Assembly (NCBI GenBank): GCA_023391415.1
Contig: JAEWAY010000008.1
Location: 1 to 64,000 of the forward strand
DNA from: Bacteroidota bacterium
Lineage (GTDB): Bacteria > Bacteroidota > Bacteroidia > Cytophagales > Cytophagaceae
Length of the DNA stretch: 64,000 nt
Reading direction: 5' to 3'
Each line of letters begins with the position of its first letter. The stretch's first letter is position 1. The notes below the pieces were generated by a model. That model did not search any database, was not told the origin of the DNA, and saw only the letters and a list, made by a program, of their open reading frames with translations. Below, piece after piece: positions 9,901 to 17,263 of the stretch. A program made the position numbers and the translations under genes.

Positions 9901-11315
9901 CTTATCTGGTCATGATGCGCGACGCGAACGCGCCCTCCTGTATAATGCAATTGACCCAGGGCATTACATTCGTTCGTCCACCGGTTACTACCGGATATCT
10001 CTATTCGACCTCCGCTTCCGGTTGCCTTGGAAACGCCGATGGTACCGTCATGGTAATGGGTGATGGTGGCTATGGCAATTATCAGTACGCGATTTCCAAT
10101 GGCGAATCCTGGTCGGAATGGTCCGCTCCTTACTTTAACCCTACAGAGCCTCATTATTTTAACAATCTAAGCGCCGGTATATATCAAGTAAAGATCAAGG
10201 ACCCCCAATTGGGCTGTGAAACCATTCTGGATGAAACGATCGAGGTAACGCATCCGAACCCGAAAGACCCCGCCAAAATCACTGAACATCTTGACGAACA
10301 ACTTCAATTCTGTATCAGTGAATATAGTGTACGCTTTGGAATAAAGGCCGAAGACGCGGTAAGCTATCACTGGTTTGTCAATGGCGCGGCTATTCAGGAT
10401 GGAGGCGTCTATAGCGGAAGCGCTACCGCGAACTTAACAATCCAGCCATTTTCCGAAGAGCTTGACGGGAATATCTATACCGTAGAAGTAAGAGGCTCCT
10501 GCGCGCCTTACAGCGTATCCGAAGGAGTCATGAAAGTCTTTGGCCAGGTAACTCCGTTGACGTCCGACCCGAGAGAGTCTTGTCCCGGAAGAGACTTGGC
10601 TCCAATCAGCGTACGCGGCTACGGTTCGGCTACCATATTGCATTGGGAGACAAGATCGCCGGAAGATACGGACTGGACGCTTGTACCCGGCTCCGAACAA
10701 AAGGACACCATCTATCCGATACACCAATCCGGAGAATATCTGTACAGAGCGTATGTGCAAAATGGCGTTTGCGCTCCCATCTATTCCTCCAACTACACCA
10801 GTTACAACCTCCTTCCGGCTCCTTCCGCTTCCGCCGGCGACAACCTGTCACTGGCGAAAGGCAAATCAGCGGAACTCGGCGCCAATGGAGGTGCTCGATA
10901 CGAATGGGACTGGGATATGACCTTGTCCGATACCTCCATAGCCAATCCGATGGTCAATCCGGAAGTTACCACGACCTATTACGTAACCATCACCAACGAG
11001 CATGGATGTACATTGTATGACAGCGTACTCGTAGAAGTATATGAGGACAACGAGCTTTATATACCGAATACGTTTACGCCAAACAACGACGGCGCCAACG
11101 ACACCTGGGTGATCCGGGCTCTTGACCAATATCCGGACGCGTCTATGGAAATATACAACCGCTGGGGAATGCTTCTATACAGACAGACAGGCGGCGTGAC
11201 TCCCTGGAATGGTACCGCGAATGGAAAAGAACTGCCGACAGGAACCTACTTTTATGTTTTAAAACTATCACCAGATTCGGAAACACTATCTGGTTCAGTA
11301 AGTATTGTGAGATAA
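3915..11315 (+). CDS. Giant SprB-like repeat adhesin with T9SS type B sorting domain
   Basis: The product has 2466 residues. A signal peptide (ending near GGANA) is followed by 25 imperfect repeats of about 80 residues, up to about residue 2070. Each runs roughly D-x-x-C-x-G-x-x-x-G-x-I, then GGSGxYEFSIDxG, W, FxxLxAGxYxVxIRD, and a second Cys. This is the SprB-repeat pattern of gliding adhesins. The paired Cys in each repeat could form disulfides. An Ig-like region (about 2100-2375) follows, then a gliding-associated type B C-terminal domain (LYIPNTFTPNNDGANDTW, near 2380) that directs T9SS export. The repeats have diverged in sequence, which makes recent expansion unlikely. A PorP/SprF-type partner follows six bases after the stop codon. 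Role in gliding or adhesion is inferred from SprB of Flavobacterium. Confidence 0.88.
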   Translation: MKVTFLKLLLPAFTIFNLFAGGANATFVPGDQHIAKVNCALGGSVEEKNASCLGNDGEIRVDAPSGASEYEFSITGYPWQASPTFSGLAPGQYEVSIRDKDQTECSDILQTVIILPYTPLHSAISSEHINCNPGFKGKIEFVNPTGGSGSYAFTVDAAANDWTYDNAIDITIADVYTPVMRDNLFPHCEKSFPAVSIAAPAVLSATVTHTDATCFGANTGSITIHSSSGGTNSFQYSIDGGTSWQGPGDISYTYSNIGKGVYNVQIRDNSINSCIVTLNSNLVVNEPGEITVGVVYTDTINCYGLPEGQIEFVSAAGGSGAYEYAIGNQSNWSASPVFSNLAAQNYRLYIRDANAKACIKELPRVTIAQREPLSAAHASKVNSCFGLQDGEIEFVSPAGGSGDYSFGIDAGSGVVWQSAPNSRFANLQAGSYALFIRDDVYPYCVEEIADALHITEPDDLDADVEFADAICHNTATGYIRIINPTGRSHASNYMYSIDGGSKWFLSGNFSNLASGQNYTVMIRDAFTESCQKTLETSITLSQPDQITADITGADADCHGAPTGIINFQNVRGGSGAYEFSVNDLTWQSDSSFNQVLAGVYPLLIRDSAHPLCKAYINPAYRIDQPGKMQALLSNTNVNCHGDSTGYIEFSNPTGGSGTYSYSITGGQNNDWSTNTQYFNLPAGKYHVMVRDDHCASSLDTNLLITQPGKLNALITKEDVLCHGDTDGSITISQPSGGRGTYQYSYDGGQSWMSPNASLTITQTDLAPGDYDLWIRDANVTTCKVNLDSAFPVTQPDPLMVTKIDSSDITCANATDGSIQFTGPRGGSGQYEFSINNGGDWSEDSLFTDLAPGDYQLVIRDLLANYCVLHVGSIRLSEPDPLQASIETDTITCHEANDGAIRFVNAMSGGWGVWELSIDDGTTWHDYTHTEFTDLAPGDYTVLIRDKDHPHCSAEIASLSLVEPPKPDAEVIYTHIDCYGAANGSVEFSDLSSATIDYEFSVDNGLNWQTNPIFSGLDKGSYTPQMRHANNDHCKVDFDPLTINEPAQISATVTPTHVSCFGASDGLVTIHPLDDSKSYRYHITDDNLNTSESSFNVFDNLKAGTYTIRIADPSASSSCFNTIGTIQITQPDKIVVSVDSNDANCHGASTGSIHLSASGGSNTFEYFVSAFGWTSDPDFLNLPAGAYTVQARDANLHSCESDIMTATILEPADIQYTTNVTDVICNGDYTGKIEIITDPGDTRSFSFSKDEGASWQPDGLFENLHAGTYTILTRDNALPSCLKSVTASIQQPAPISSDITSTDITCSGTNNGSILIRNISGGAGDYTISINNGQDWSDDSSYYNLAPGDYEVILQDAAGCLTAPESVTIKNADAIIASAIPTAATCVTKANGQIQLTAQGGSGNYEFSIPGEINWTSSPSLTGLPAGNYQVLVRDAMDHSCEYAITDIEILEPSPIVFQVSVFDANCFGTSDGSISIAASPGTSNAYVYSINNGQDWFPSFKFDNLPAGTYSVLVAEAADETCQSSSETVTVGQSPDIQVSLLKTDITCSGDADGSVTINLNQPPGDNRTFEYSFDHGPYSETTSTFSGLSAGTYTISVRDVNLPTCEKEQTATINEPEALEGEYTVAHVGCNSQNDGSIIFFNVKGGTGTIYTSIDNASQPTAALEHSNLAAGSYILSLHDDLGCSVLLGNETINEGEHLAGNATRTNVSCPNASDATISVNVMGGSGLYEYSIDGINWTDINPIENLSSGVYTVLARDQSSHACQLNLGSLTISEPAPVSATINHTSPNCAGTLKGNIILTDVTGGSGDYEYSFDDQSTWQDLPAISDLEAGVYKIAIRDAETPGCIVDLGEVTILGSELQIDGVQIIEASCFGSNDASFEVLNPRGGESENYEFSVNGGQSWQASPLFTDLYANEYNLSIRNSDAPQCAKILPKVEVKEREELAAVVYEDPNLCINSHAILIEEAQGGSGAYEYSIDNVNWISEPTFTELGNGPYLVMMRDANAPSCIMQLTQGITFVRPPVTTGYLYSTSASGCLGNADGTVMVMGDGGYGNYQYAISNGESWSEWSAPYFNPTEPHYFNNLSAGIYQVKIKDPQLGCETILDETIEVTHPNPKDPAKITEHLDEQLQFCISEYSVRFGIKAEDAVSYHWFVNGAAIQDGGVYSGSATANLTIQPFSEELDGNIYTVEVRGSCAPYSVSEGVMKVFGQVTPLTSDPRESCPGRDLAPISVRGYGSATILHWETRSPEDTDWTLVPGSEQKDTIYPIHQSGEYLYRAYVQNGVCAPIYSSNYTSYNLLPAPSASAGDNLSLAKGKSAELGANGGARYEWDWDMTLSDTSIANPMVNPEVTTTYYVTITNEHGCTLYDSVLVEVYEDNELYIPNTFTPNNDGANDTWVIRALDQYPDASMEIYNRWGMLLYRQTGGVTPWNGTANGKELPTGTYFYVLKLSPDSETLSGSVSIVR

Positions 11316-11321
11316 TTGAAT

Positions 11322-12395
11322 ATGACGAGATTATTATTTTTCATTCTGGCGCTGCTTTTCCCCATATTGGGATTTGGCCAGCAAATTCCAATGTATTCTC
11401 AATATATCTGGAACGCTTATTTGATCAACCCCGCGATTGGCGGAGCCGAAAACTTCATGGAAGTAAAGGCGGGCTATCGAAGCCAGTGGGTTGGTATGGA
11501 AGGTTCCCCTTCTACGCTGTTTATTACAGCCAATGGACAGCTTGGGAAAAAAGTGCTCAATCGGGAAGACAAGGATATTGTAAACCGCGAAGCCGCCGGC
11601 AATGACCAGGAGCCTTCCGGTCTCGCCCGGGTATTCAGATATTCCAAACCTTCGTATCCCAACCTGCCTCAAAACTACAAGGTAAGGCCGCACCACGGAG
11701 TGGGCATGCAGATAATGGGCGATCAGATCGGCCCCTTTTCCACTATAGGCGTCTATGGCAACTACGCGTACCACGTACCACTTACCAGCAAGATGTACGC
11801 TTCATTGGGAGCTTTTGTCGGGGCGAAACAATACAAAATGAATGTAAGCAAAGTCCGACTTGACAATCAGGATGATATCGCGATAGGAACTCAAGGCAAC
11901 CTGTATGGACTATTTCCTGACGCCATGGTCGGATTTATGCTATACGCCGAAAAGTTTTATGTCGGCATATCCGCCAACCAGATTCTGTACTCCAATATCG
12001 GCCTTCGCAACAAGGCCAGGGAATATGTATCCGGTTCCGCTCAGCTTGAACCACATTACTTCCTGACAGGGGGATACCGTATTCGGTTAAATCGTGAATT
12101 GGCCTTTATTCCATCGACGCTTGTCCGATATTATCCGGGTACAAAATTATCGGCTGACTTCACCGGCAAAATAAACTATATGGATCTGCTCTGGGCGGGA
12201 GTTTCCTACAGAGCCGCCGAAGCCTTCGTTTTTCTCGTCGGCTTTTCATATGCCAATAAGGTCGATTTCGGATACTCCTACGACCTGTCGGCGTCCAGCA
12301 GAAACAAGTATGTACGCCTGGTTTCACATGAAATCATGGTCGGATTCCGCATGATCAACAATACAAGTATAGGCAGACCGAGTTATGTCTGGTAA
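11322..12395 (+). CDS. PorP/SprF family type IX secretion outer-membrane protein
   Basis: The protein has about 357 residues, a signal peptide (LLFFILALLFPILGFGQ) and the family opening QQIPMYSQYIWNAYLINPAIGG, followed by the beta-barrel-like sequence of PorP/SprF proteins. SprF-type proteins are needed for export and surface attachment of adhesins with type B sorting domains, so pairing with the preceding adhesin is expected. A TTG at 11316 is in frame directly after the adhesin stop codon, but the ATG at 11322 is the better start and leaves a normal signal peptide. Translational coupling with the adhesin is likely. A strong hairpin follows at 12425. Confidence 0.88.
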   Translation: MTRLLFFILALLFPILGFGQQIPMYSQYIWNAYLINPAIGGAENFMEVKAGYRSQWVGMEGSPSTLFITANGQLGKKVLNREDKDIVNREAAGNDQEPSGLARVFRYSKPSYPNLPQNYKVRPHHGVGMQIMGDQIGPFSTIGVYGNYAYHVPLTSKMYASLGAFVGAKQYKMNVSKVRLDNQDDIAIGTQGNLYGLFPDAMVGFMLYAEKFYVGISANQILYSNIGLRNKAREYVSGSAQLEPHYFLTGGYRIRLNRELAFIPSTLVRYYPGTKLSADFTGKINYMDLLWAGVSYRAAEAFVFLVGFSYANKVDFGYSYDLSASSRNKYVRLVSHEIMVGFRMINNTSIGRPSYVW

Positions 12396-12424
12396 TCTAC
12401 TCCTTCCTTCCAGGAGATGGAGCT

Positions 12425-12468
12425 TTTTAAAAGGGGTTCGCTTTGATTAAAGCGAACCCCTTTTAAAA
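12425..12468 (+). terminator. Strong bidirectional terminator hairpin
   Basis: Arms of 20 perfectly paired bases (12425-12444 and 12449-12468) surround a GATT loop, with T/A-rich outer ends on both strands. It lies 30 bases after the PorP/SprF-like stop codon and upstream of the convergent transporter terminator. Confidence 0.85.
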
Positions 12469-12560
12469 GCCCTATCCCGCGTCCATCTTTATAACCAGAC
12501 ACGACAAAGGCCCGATAATCAGAAAAGCGCTCCATTTCTTTCCAGCTTGAAGAAAACCTG

Positions 12561-12606
12561 TTTATCCTGTAGTCTTTCCGCGTAAGCGTAAAGACTACAG
12601 GATAAA
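12561..12606 (-). terminator. Terminator hairpin of the dicarboxylate symporter gene
   Basis: 17-base perfect arms (12561-12577 and 12590-12606) with a small inner CGC/GCG stem. It starts 2 bases beyond the stop codon of the minus-strand symporter gene. Together with the hairpin at 12425 it insulates the convergent units. Confidence 0.8.
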
Positions 12607-12608
12607 TA

Positions 12609-13973
12609 TTATACAGTCGTTTCCTCTTTCATTACAAATTCTTCGAGATCAACCTCCTCTTGTCTGTAATACTTATCAAAGATCATACAGGCGACCAGGT
12701 CTCCTACTACATTCACAGAAGTACGGAACATTCCCAGCAGACGGTCTACCCCGATAATCAACGCGATCGCCGTAACAGGAATACCGATGCTTCCCAGTAC
12801 GGAACCAAGAACGATGACGCCTGCTCCAGGCGCCGAAGGAGTCCCTATGGAAGCGGCTATCGTGGTAACTATAACCAGGACAATACTCATCAGATCAAGG
12901 TCAAGACCGTATACCTGGGCAAGAAAGATCGTGGCGATCGCCTGAAAAACGGCTGTTCCGTCCATATTAAGGGAAGTGCCTACCGGAATAATAAAGCGGC
13001 TGACTGTTGGGCTAATCTTTAGTTTTTCTTCCGCTGTCTTGAGCGTAAGAGGCATTACCGCCGCGGAACTGGACATGGAAAAGGCGAGCAGCAGCAAATC
13101 TCTGGTAGCCGAATAAAACCGGGTAAGGTTAACCCTGGCGACGAAGACCAGCAGGATGTTGTAAAAAAAGACGACCATCAATAGTCCGGCGAGGACTGTA
13201 AAGACAAACATGGACAAGCCTATAATCGTCTCCATGCCTACTTTTGAGGTAACCTGGCACAATAAGCCGAACACGGCGACCGGAGCCAGCTTCATAGCCC
13301 AGCGGGTAACCGTCATGGTTATTTCCTGTACCGAAAACATCAGTTGCAAAATCGGAAGGGCTGTCTGCTCACTTACATTGACCAGCGCGACACCCATAAT
13401 CAGGGCGAATATGGCGATGCTCAACATTTCGCCCGACACCATCGAAGCAAGAGGATTTTCCGGAAGCAGATTGGTGAGGATCGTCGGCAACTGCTTGAGA
13501 CCAAATTCCGGTTTTTCCGGCATATTTTCCAGACTAAGCATTTCGCTGGCCAGAATATTCCCTTCTTCAATATAGTTTCCGGGTTTTAACAGAAAAGCGA
13601 CTACTACGGCGATCGATAAAGTAACAACGGAGGTCATCAGAAAATAGCCGATTACCCGGGGACCAGCCGTAAGCAGGTATTCCTTATTCTGTCCGCCCGC
13701 GATCCCCTGAATAATGGAGCTGAACATCAAAGGAATCATAATCATTTGAACGATACGGATAAACAGACTTCCAGGCAAGGCGATCCAATTGGTCAGCGTC
13801 TCGATAGCTTCTTTCGAAATCCAGTCGGGACTGGTACTGAGATACCCGCCCAGGACAACCCCAAGCAGCATACCAATTATCACCTGAAGCCATAAACGAT
13901 TTTTGACCAGTCCATGAATCTGATCATACAGATCTTTGACTGGTCTAAGCTGGGAATCGGCATAATTTGACAT
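12609..13973 (-). CDS. Dicarboxylate/amino acid:cation symporter (DAACS family)
   Basis: The 454-residue membrane protein matches the sodium- or proton-coupled glutamate/dicarboxylate symporter family in length and motifs. Visible are the serine-rich re-entrant loop SMSSSAAVMPLTL, the segment SLNMDGTAVFQA with the conserved NMDGT motif, and the second loop ASIGTPSAPGAGVIVL. About eight membrane segments plus two re-entrant loops are expected. It takes up C4-dicarboxylates or acidic amino acids across the inner membrane; the exact substrate cannot be read. It is transcribed alone, with its own terminator. Confidence 0.9.
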   Translation of the reverse strand: MSNYADSQLRPVKDLYDQIHGLVKNRLWLQVIIGMLLGVVLGGYLSTSPDWISKEAIETLTNWIALPGSLFIRIVQMIMIPLMFSSIIQGIAGGQNKEYLLTAGPRVIGYFLMTSVVTLSIAVVVAFLLKPGNYIEEGNILASEMLSLENMPEKPEFGLKQLPTILTNLLPENPLASMVSGEMLSIAIFALIMGVALVNVSEQTALPILQLMFSVQEITMTVTRWAMKLAPVAVFGLLCQVTSKVGMETIIGLSMFVFTVLAGLLMVVFFYNILLVFVARVNLTRFYSATRDLLLLAFSMSSSAAVMPLTLKTAEEKLKISPTVSRFIIPVGTSLNMDGTAVFQAIATIFLAQVYGLDLDLMSIVLVIVTTIAASIGTPSAPGAGVIVLGSVLGSIGIPVTAIALIIGVDRLLGMFRTSVNVVGDLVACMIFDKYYRQEEVDLEEFVMKEETTV

Positions 13974-14310
13974 AAGCTAACAATTCTTTACCTTATACAA
14001 ACAAATAAGGCGATGGCTAATTCCAAAATAATTCTATTCATTTCTTTTTGCTACTTCTATCACTACTAAAACCATACCTGTCCATTACCATAAAAGTCCT
14101 CCGAGTTTCAATACTTGCGAAAAGGTAAACTGATCCGACGGGATTAGCGCCAACAGGGCGGTTAGGTTATTTAAATCCCCGCTTCACAAAGAAGCGAGGA
14201 TTTACACAAGAACTCCAACTTATTAATTAAAATCAACTCGGCGGGATGTACAGCTAGCTAGCGCCTACTTTTCCCCCTTTCGCCTGGTTGACTACGTACG
14301 CTACCCTATT
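13974..14310. other. Intergenic region without a recognised gene
   Basis: No coding frame is convincing in these 337 bases. They hold an imperfect hairpin (14173-14203, 12 of 13 pairs around ACAAA) that may end transcription of the downstream minus-strand gene, and a palindrome GCTAGCTAGC at 14253-14262. No consensus TAnnTTTG promoter for the symporter gene was found. Confidence 0.5.
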
Positions 14311-15162
14311 TTATTTCTTTTGAACCTTATAGGCGACCACTTTATTTCCAAAAAAAGTAGGAACCACCCAGAAATCGCCTTTCTCGACGTAGGTAAGATC
14401 GGCGGCGTTGATATTGGCCGATCTGGTATCAAGCACTTTCCAGCTTTCACCTTTAGCGTTCAGATAATAAACTTCTCCTTCCCAGTTGGAAGCGAGGTAC
14501 ACGCCTTTGGAATCCGTAGCGATACCATCTACTTTAGGAATTTCTTTTGTCCATAACTCCGCTTTTTTGTTTCGCGGATTCACCGTATAGATTTTTCCCT
14601 GATTCATATTAGCGACTAGAACTCTGTCTTTTTCCGCCAAAAGACCATTGGGCATATCCAATAAGGCTCCCTCCAGCCATACTTCCATCTTACCATCCTT
14701 GAGCCGGTATACTTTGTTGTCAAAGCTGTCGCTTACATAGACAACCCCATCTCCGCTTACCGTGACATCGTTGAAAAACCTCGCCCCCGCCGGCGCGTAC
14801 TTTTTTACGATCATCGATGTTTCCAGGTCTATCTCCACCAACTCCGACAAATCGCCTACATAAAGCTTCCGACCATGTATGGCCATTCCCTTGGGATCAT
14901 TCAGTCCGGTGATCCAATGCAGATTCTCAATGTCGCCGCTTAGTTTCAACAATGAAATAAAACCGTCTCCATCCGCTTCATTATCATGAATTTCATTCAT
15001 GTTAGTGACCAGTAATAAATCATTTTGAGGATTATACAGTACCGATTCCGGAATTCTGAGAAGCGTATCCGATTCCCATAGCCGGGTCAATGAAACAGGA
15101 ACCTGCGCGAACAACGGGCAAAACGCGGTATACGACAATACCGCCAAAAACATTTTTTTCAT
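14311..15162 (-). CDS. Secreted SMP-30/gluconolactonase-like beta-propeller protein
   Basis: This 283-residue protein has a signal peptide (MKKMFLAVLSYTAFCPLFAQ), so it acts in the periplasm or outside. The remainder resembles a six-bladed SMP-30-like propeller: blades such as PESVLYNPQNDLLLVTN, GMAIHGRKLYVGDL, FFNDVTVSGDGVVYVSD, MPNGLLAEKDRVLVANM and VDGIATDSKGVYLASNW repeat at regular spacing. Such proteins bind a divalent metal and many are lactonases, but the substrate is not evident. It is a single-gene unit. Confidence 0.75.
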   Translation of the reverse strand: MKKMFLAVLSYTAFCPLFAQVPVSLTRLWESDTLLRIPESVLYNPQNDLLLVTNMNEIHDNEADGDGFISLLKLSGDIENLHWITGLNDPKGMAIHGRKLYVGDLSELVEIDLETSMIVKKYAPAGARFFNDVTVSGDGVVYVSDSFDNKVYRLKDGKMEVWLEGALLDMPNGLLAEKDRVLVANMNQGKIYTVNPRNKKAELWTKEIPKVDGIATDSKGVYLASNWEGEVYYLNAKGESWKVLDTRSANINAADLTYVEKGDFWVVPTFFGNKVVAYKVQKK

Positions 15163-15188
15163 ATTGGGTTAATTGGGTTAAAATCAAC

Positions 15189-15196
15189 CAAACATA
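15189..15196 (-). promoter_or_regulatory. Bacteroidota -7 box TATGTTTG of the SMP-30-like gene
   Basis: The minus strand carries TATGTTTG, a full match to TAnnTTTG, about 27 bases before the start codon. No clear TTTG box stands 19 bases upstream. Between box and gene lies a tandem TTGGGTTAA repeat (plus-strand sense, about 15165-15182). Confidence 0.45.
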
Positions 15197-15399
15197 CGTT
15201 TTTTTTAGAAAGTCCGGAATACATCGCGCGAAGTTTTTCCTGATCTTACTATCCTGTGGCGAATCCGGGCATATTTCATACATCTCTGATCCATACCGAA
15301 GAAATACCAATCACACAAGCGATATTCCCCGTTTCTTCCCTTTACTCCTCCATTCCTCTTTTGCGAACATCCGCTCCTTTTCTTATATTTCAATTATCT

Positions 15400-16644
15400 A
15401 TGAGAATTTTCCCGCTCGTTTTTTTCCTATTCAACAGCTTTATACTCCAGGCCCAATCCGTCCGGGACACCCTGATAGACGTTACCTCCGATACCTGGTA
15501 CAACTTCACTATCGGATCGTATTCCGGCATATCGGTTAAGCTAGACGACAGCGCTTTTTCAGATCAGCGACTGTTGATCGAAAATAGCTCTCCGATTACG
15601 CTTGAACAGGACCCCCACTCCGATGTCTCGGCCCCATTGATCTTCGCGTCGGACAGCAAACATATGGCTTTTTATTCCGGATCTTATAGTGGTCGGGTTA
15701 CCTTTTATTTCCTTTCCATTGAGCGCGTACCGGAATATCAGCGGATAAGCCGGAGCGCCGCGACCGGAGACGATTGTCTTCCGGACATCATCCCTCCTTC
15801 CATATGGAGGTCCGGCTTATCCGTTCCTGATTATACCCCTTCAAGTACGCGTACGGAGCATATCATCGTGCATCATGCCGCTACCAGCAACCACGATCCG
15901 GATCCTTATCAGACAGTTCGCTCGATTTATGTGCAGCATACACAGATCAATGGCTGGAGCGACATAGGCTATAACTACCTGATCGGACGGGACGGCTCTA
16001 TATTTCAAGGCCGAGACAGCAAGGGTCTGTTCGCGCCGGATTATACCATCGGCGCGCATATGTGCGGAAAAAACGCAGGTACGATGGGAATCTGCCTTCT
16101 GGGCAATTACGTGAACGAAGCTCCTACGGCCGCCGCGTTAAAATCGCTGGAACAACTTATCGCGTGGAAATGCGGCAAAGACAATATCGACATAACAGGA
16201 AGCAGTCTGCACGCCATCGGTCCTTCGGGAGAACCAGACCGCCATCTGGCTCATATAGCGGGACACCGGGAAGGTTGCCGCGCCGGATATACCGAGTGTC
16301 CTGGCGATGGCTTGTTCGCCATGCTGCCCAAAATACGCCTCCAAAGTGAAACACTTTTAAAAGACGCGTGTGTAAATATTCCTATTGATCCCGCGATTCC
16401 CGACGATTCACTACTTGCAAAACATCTTATCTTCCCCAACCCTTCCTCCGACTTTATCGAAACGAACTTTGCCTGGGATACGATGATGATCTATGATCTT
16501 AGCGGAAAACTATTCACGGTTCATACCAAGCAAATAGGGAAAATAGGAGTCCATCATTTGCAACCAGGCGTATACATATGCCAGTTTATCTACTCCGGTC
16601 GCGACAGATATCTGCGGCTGCTGGTAGGAAGTATCGCGCGCTAA
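15400..16644 (+). CDS. Secreted N-acetylmuramoyl-L-alanine amidase (PGRP/Amidase_2) with T9SS sorting domain
   Basis: I chose the ATG at 15400 because it gives a signal peptide (MRIFPLVFFLFNSFILQAQ); the frame stays open 48 codons further upstream, without such a signal. The mature part has an N-terminal domain of unknown fold to about residue 140, then a PGRP-type amidase domain at about 150-315. Zinc ligands are probably His158 or His159 in IIVHHAA, His289 in AGHREGC and Cys300 in TECPGD, with Tyr191 in GYNYLIGRDG. The end (about 335-414, IFPNPSSDFIETNF onward) is a type A sorting domain for T9SS. It probably cuts the bond between muramic acid and the peptide in foreign or own peptidoglycan. 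A TTTG-N20-TATATTTC element ends 9 bases before the ATG. The stop codon overlaps that of the convergent VOC gene. Confidence 0.85.
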   Translation: MRIFPLVFFLFNSFILQAQSVRDTLIDVTSDTWYNFTIGSYSGISVKLDDSAFSDQRLLIENSSPITLEQDPHSDVSAPLIFASDSKHMAFYSGSYSGRVTFYFLSIERVPEYQRISRSAATGDDCLPDIIPPSIWRSGLSVPDYTPSSTRTEHIIVHHAATSNHDPDPYQTVRSIYVQHTQINGWSDIGYNYLIGRDGSIFQGRDSKGLFAPDYTIGAHMCGKNAGTMGICLLGNYVNEAPTAAALKSLEQLIAWKCGKDNIDITGSSLHAIGPSGEPDRHLAHIAGHREGCRAGYTECPGDGLFAMLPKIRLQSETLLKDACVNIPIDPAIPDDSLLAKHLIFPNPSSDFIETNFAWDTMMIYDLSGKLFTVHTKQIGKIGVHHLQPGVYICQFIYSGRDRYLRLLVGSIAR

Positions 16645-17039
16645 TCGGGCTTTTGTTCATACAGTTCCAAAGGAAGACCATCCGGATCCGCGAAAAAAGT
16701 AAAGCGCCGTCCGGTATATTCATCTGTCCGAGCCGGCTCTGTTTCTACTCCCTTGCTATTGAGATTAGCTACCGCCTTGTCCAGATCCTCTACCGCGAAA
16801 GCGAGATGACGCAGCCCGCATGCCTCCGGTCCGGAAGGACGACCCGGCGGATCGGGAAAAGAAAACAATTCCAGAATATATTGTCCGTTCAGCGCCAGAT
16901 CCAGCTTGAATGAACGCCGCTGATTACGATATACTTCTCTGATAATTTCCAGACCAAGCAATTGGGTATAGAAGTATTTTGAACGCTGATAATCGCTGCA
17001 AATAATCGCGATATGATGAACGCGCTGAAGTTGGAGCAT
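16641..17039 (-). CDS. VOC family protein, YaeR/GloA2-like
   Basis: The 132-residue protein matches the E. coli YaeR type along its whole length: VHHIAIICSDY at the start, LALNGQYILELFSFPDPPGR in the middle, ACGLRHLAF and FFADPDGLPLELYEQ at the end. Candidate metal ligands are His8 or His9, Glu57, His78 and Glu125. Members of this family are glyoxalase-like metal proteins; the substrate of YaeR is not established. Its stop codon overlaps that of the convergent amidase by 4 bases. Confidence 0.88.
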   Translation of the reverse strand: MLQLQRVHHIAIICSDYQRSKYFYTQLLGLEIIREVYRNQRRSFKLDLALNGQYILELFSFPDPPGRPSGPEACGLRHLAFAVEDLDKAVANLNSKGVETEPARTDEYTGRRFTFFADPDGLPLELYEQKPD

Positions 17040-17094
17040 GAAAGTCTGCTATTTGATGAGACAACCTTTAAGATACTAAAAAAAGCCCGGAACT

Positions 17095-17127
17095 AAAAAG
17101 AGCTTCCTGGTTGGGGAAGCTCTTTTT
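17095..17127. terminator. Hairpin with A and T runs, upstream of the VOC gene
   Basis: 13-base perfect arms (17095-17107, 17115-17127) end in A5 and T5, so it can stop transcription on either strand. On the minus strand it would end read-through from the large secreted-protein gene before the VOC gene. Confidence 0.7.
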
Positions 17128-17211
17128 AATATTATATTTTTGATATCTGATTTGCCATAAATTTCCACCACCTCCATGATCGTACCATTCCGAAAAAGAT
17201 ATTAAATAAAA

Positions 17212-17239
17212 AGGGAGTCCCCCCTTTCGGAAACTCCCT
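17212..17239 (-). terminator. Terminator of the large secreted-protein gene
   Basis: On the minus strand AGGGAGT pairs with ACTCCCT around a 14-base loop and is followed by TTTTTATTT. It begins 24 bases beyond the stop codon. Confidence 0.75.
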
Positions 17240-17263
17240 CATTGTAACACTCAAAACATAACA

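Noticed and set aside
3915..11315. Regular repeats in the adhesin gene as a possible CRISPR or satellite array
   Set aside because: The period is about 240 bases, in frame, and conserved at protein level only, as expected of SprB repeats.
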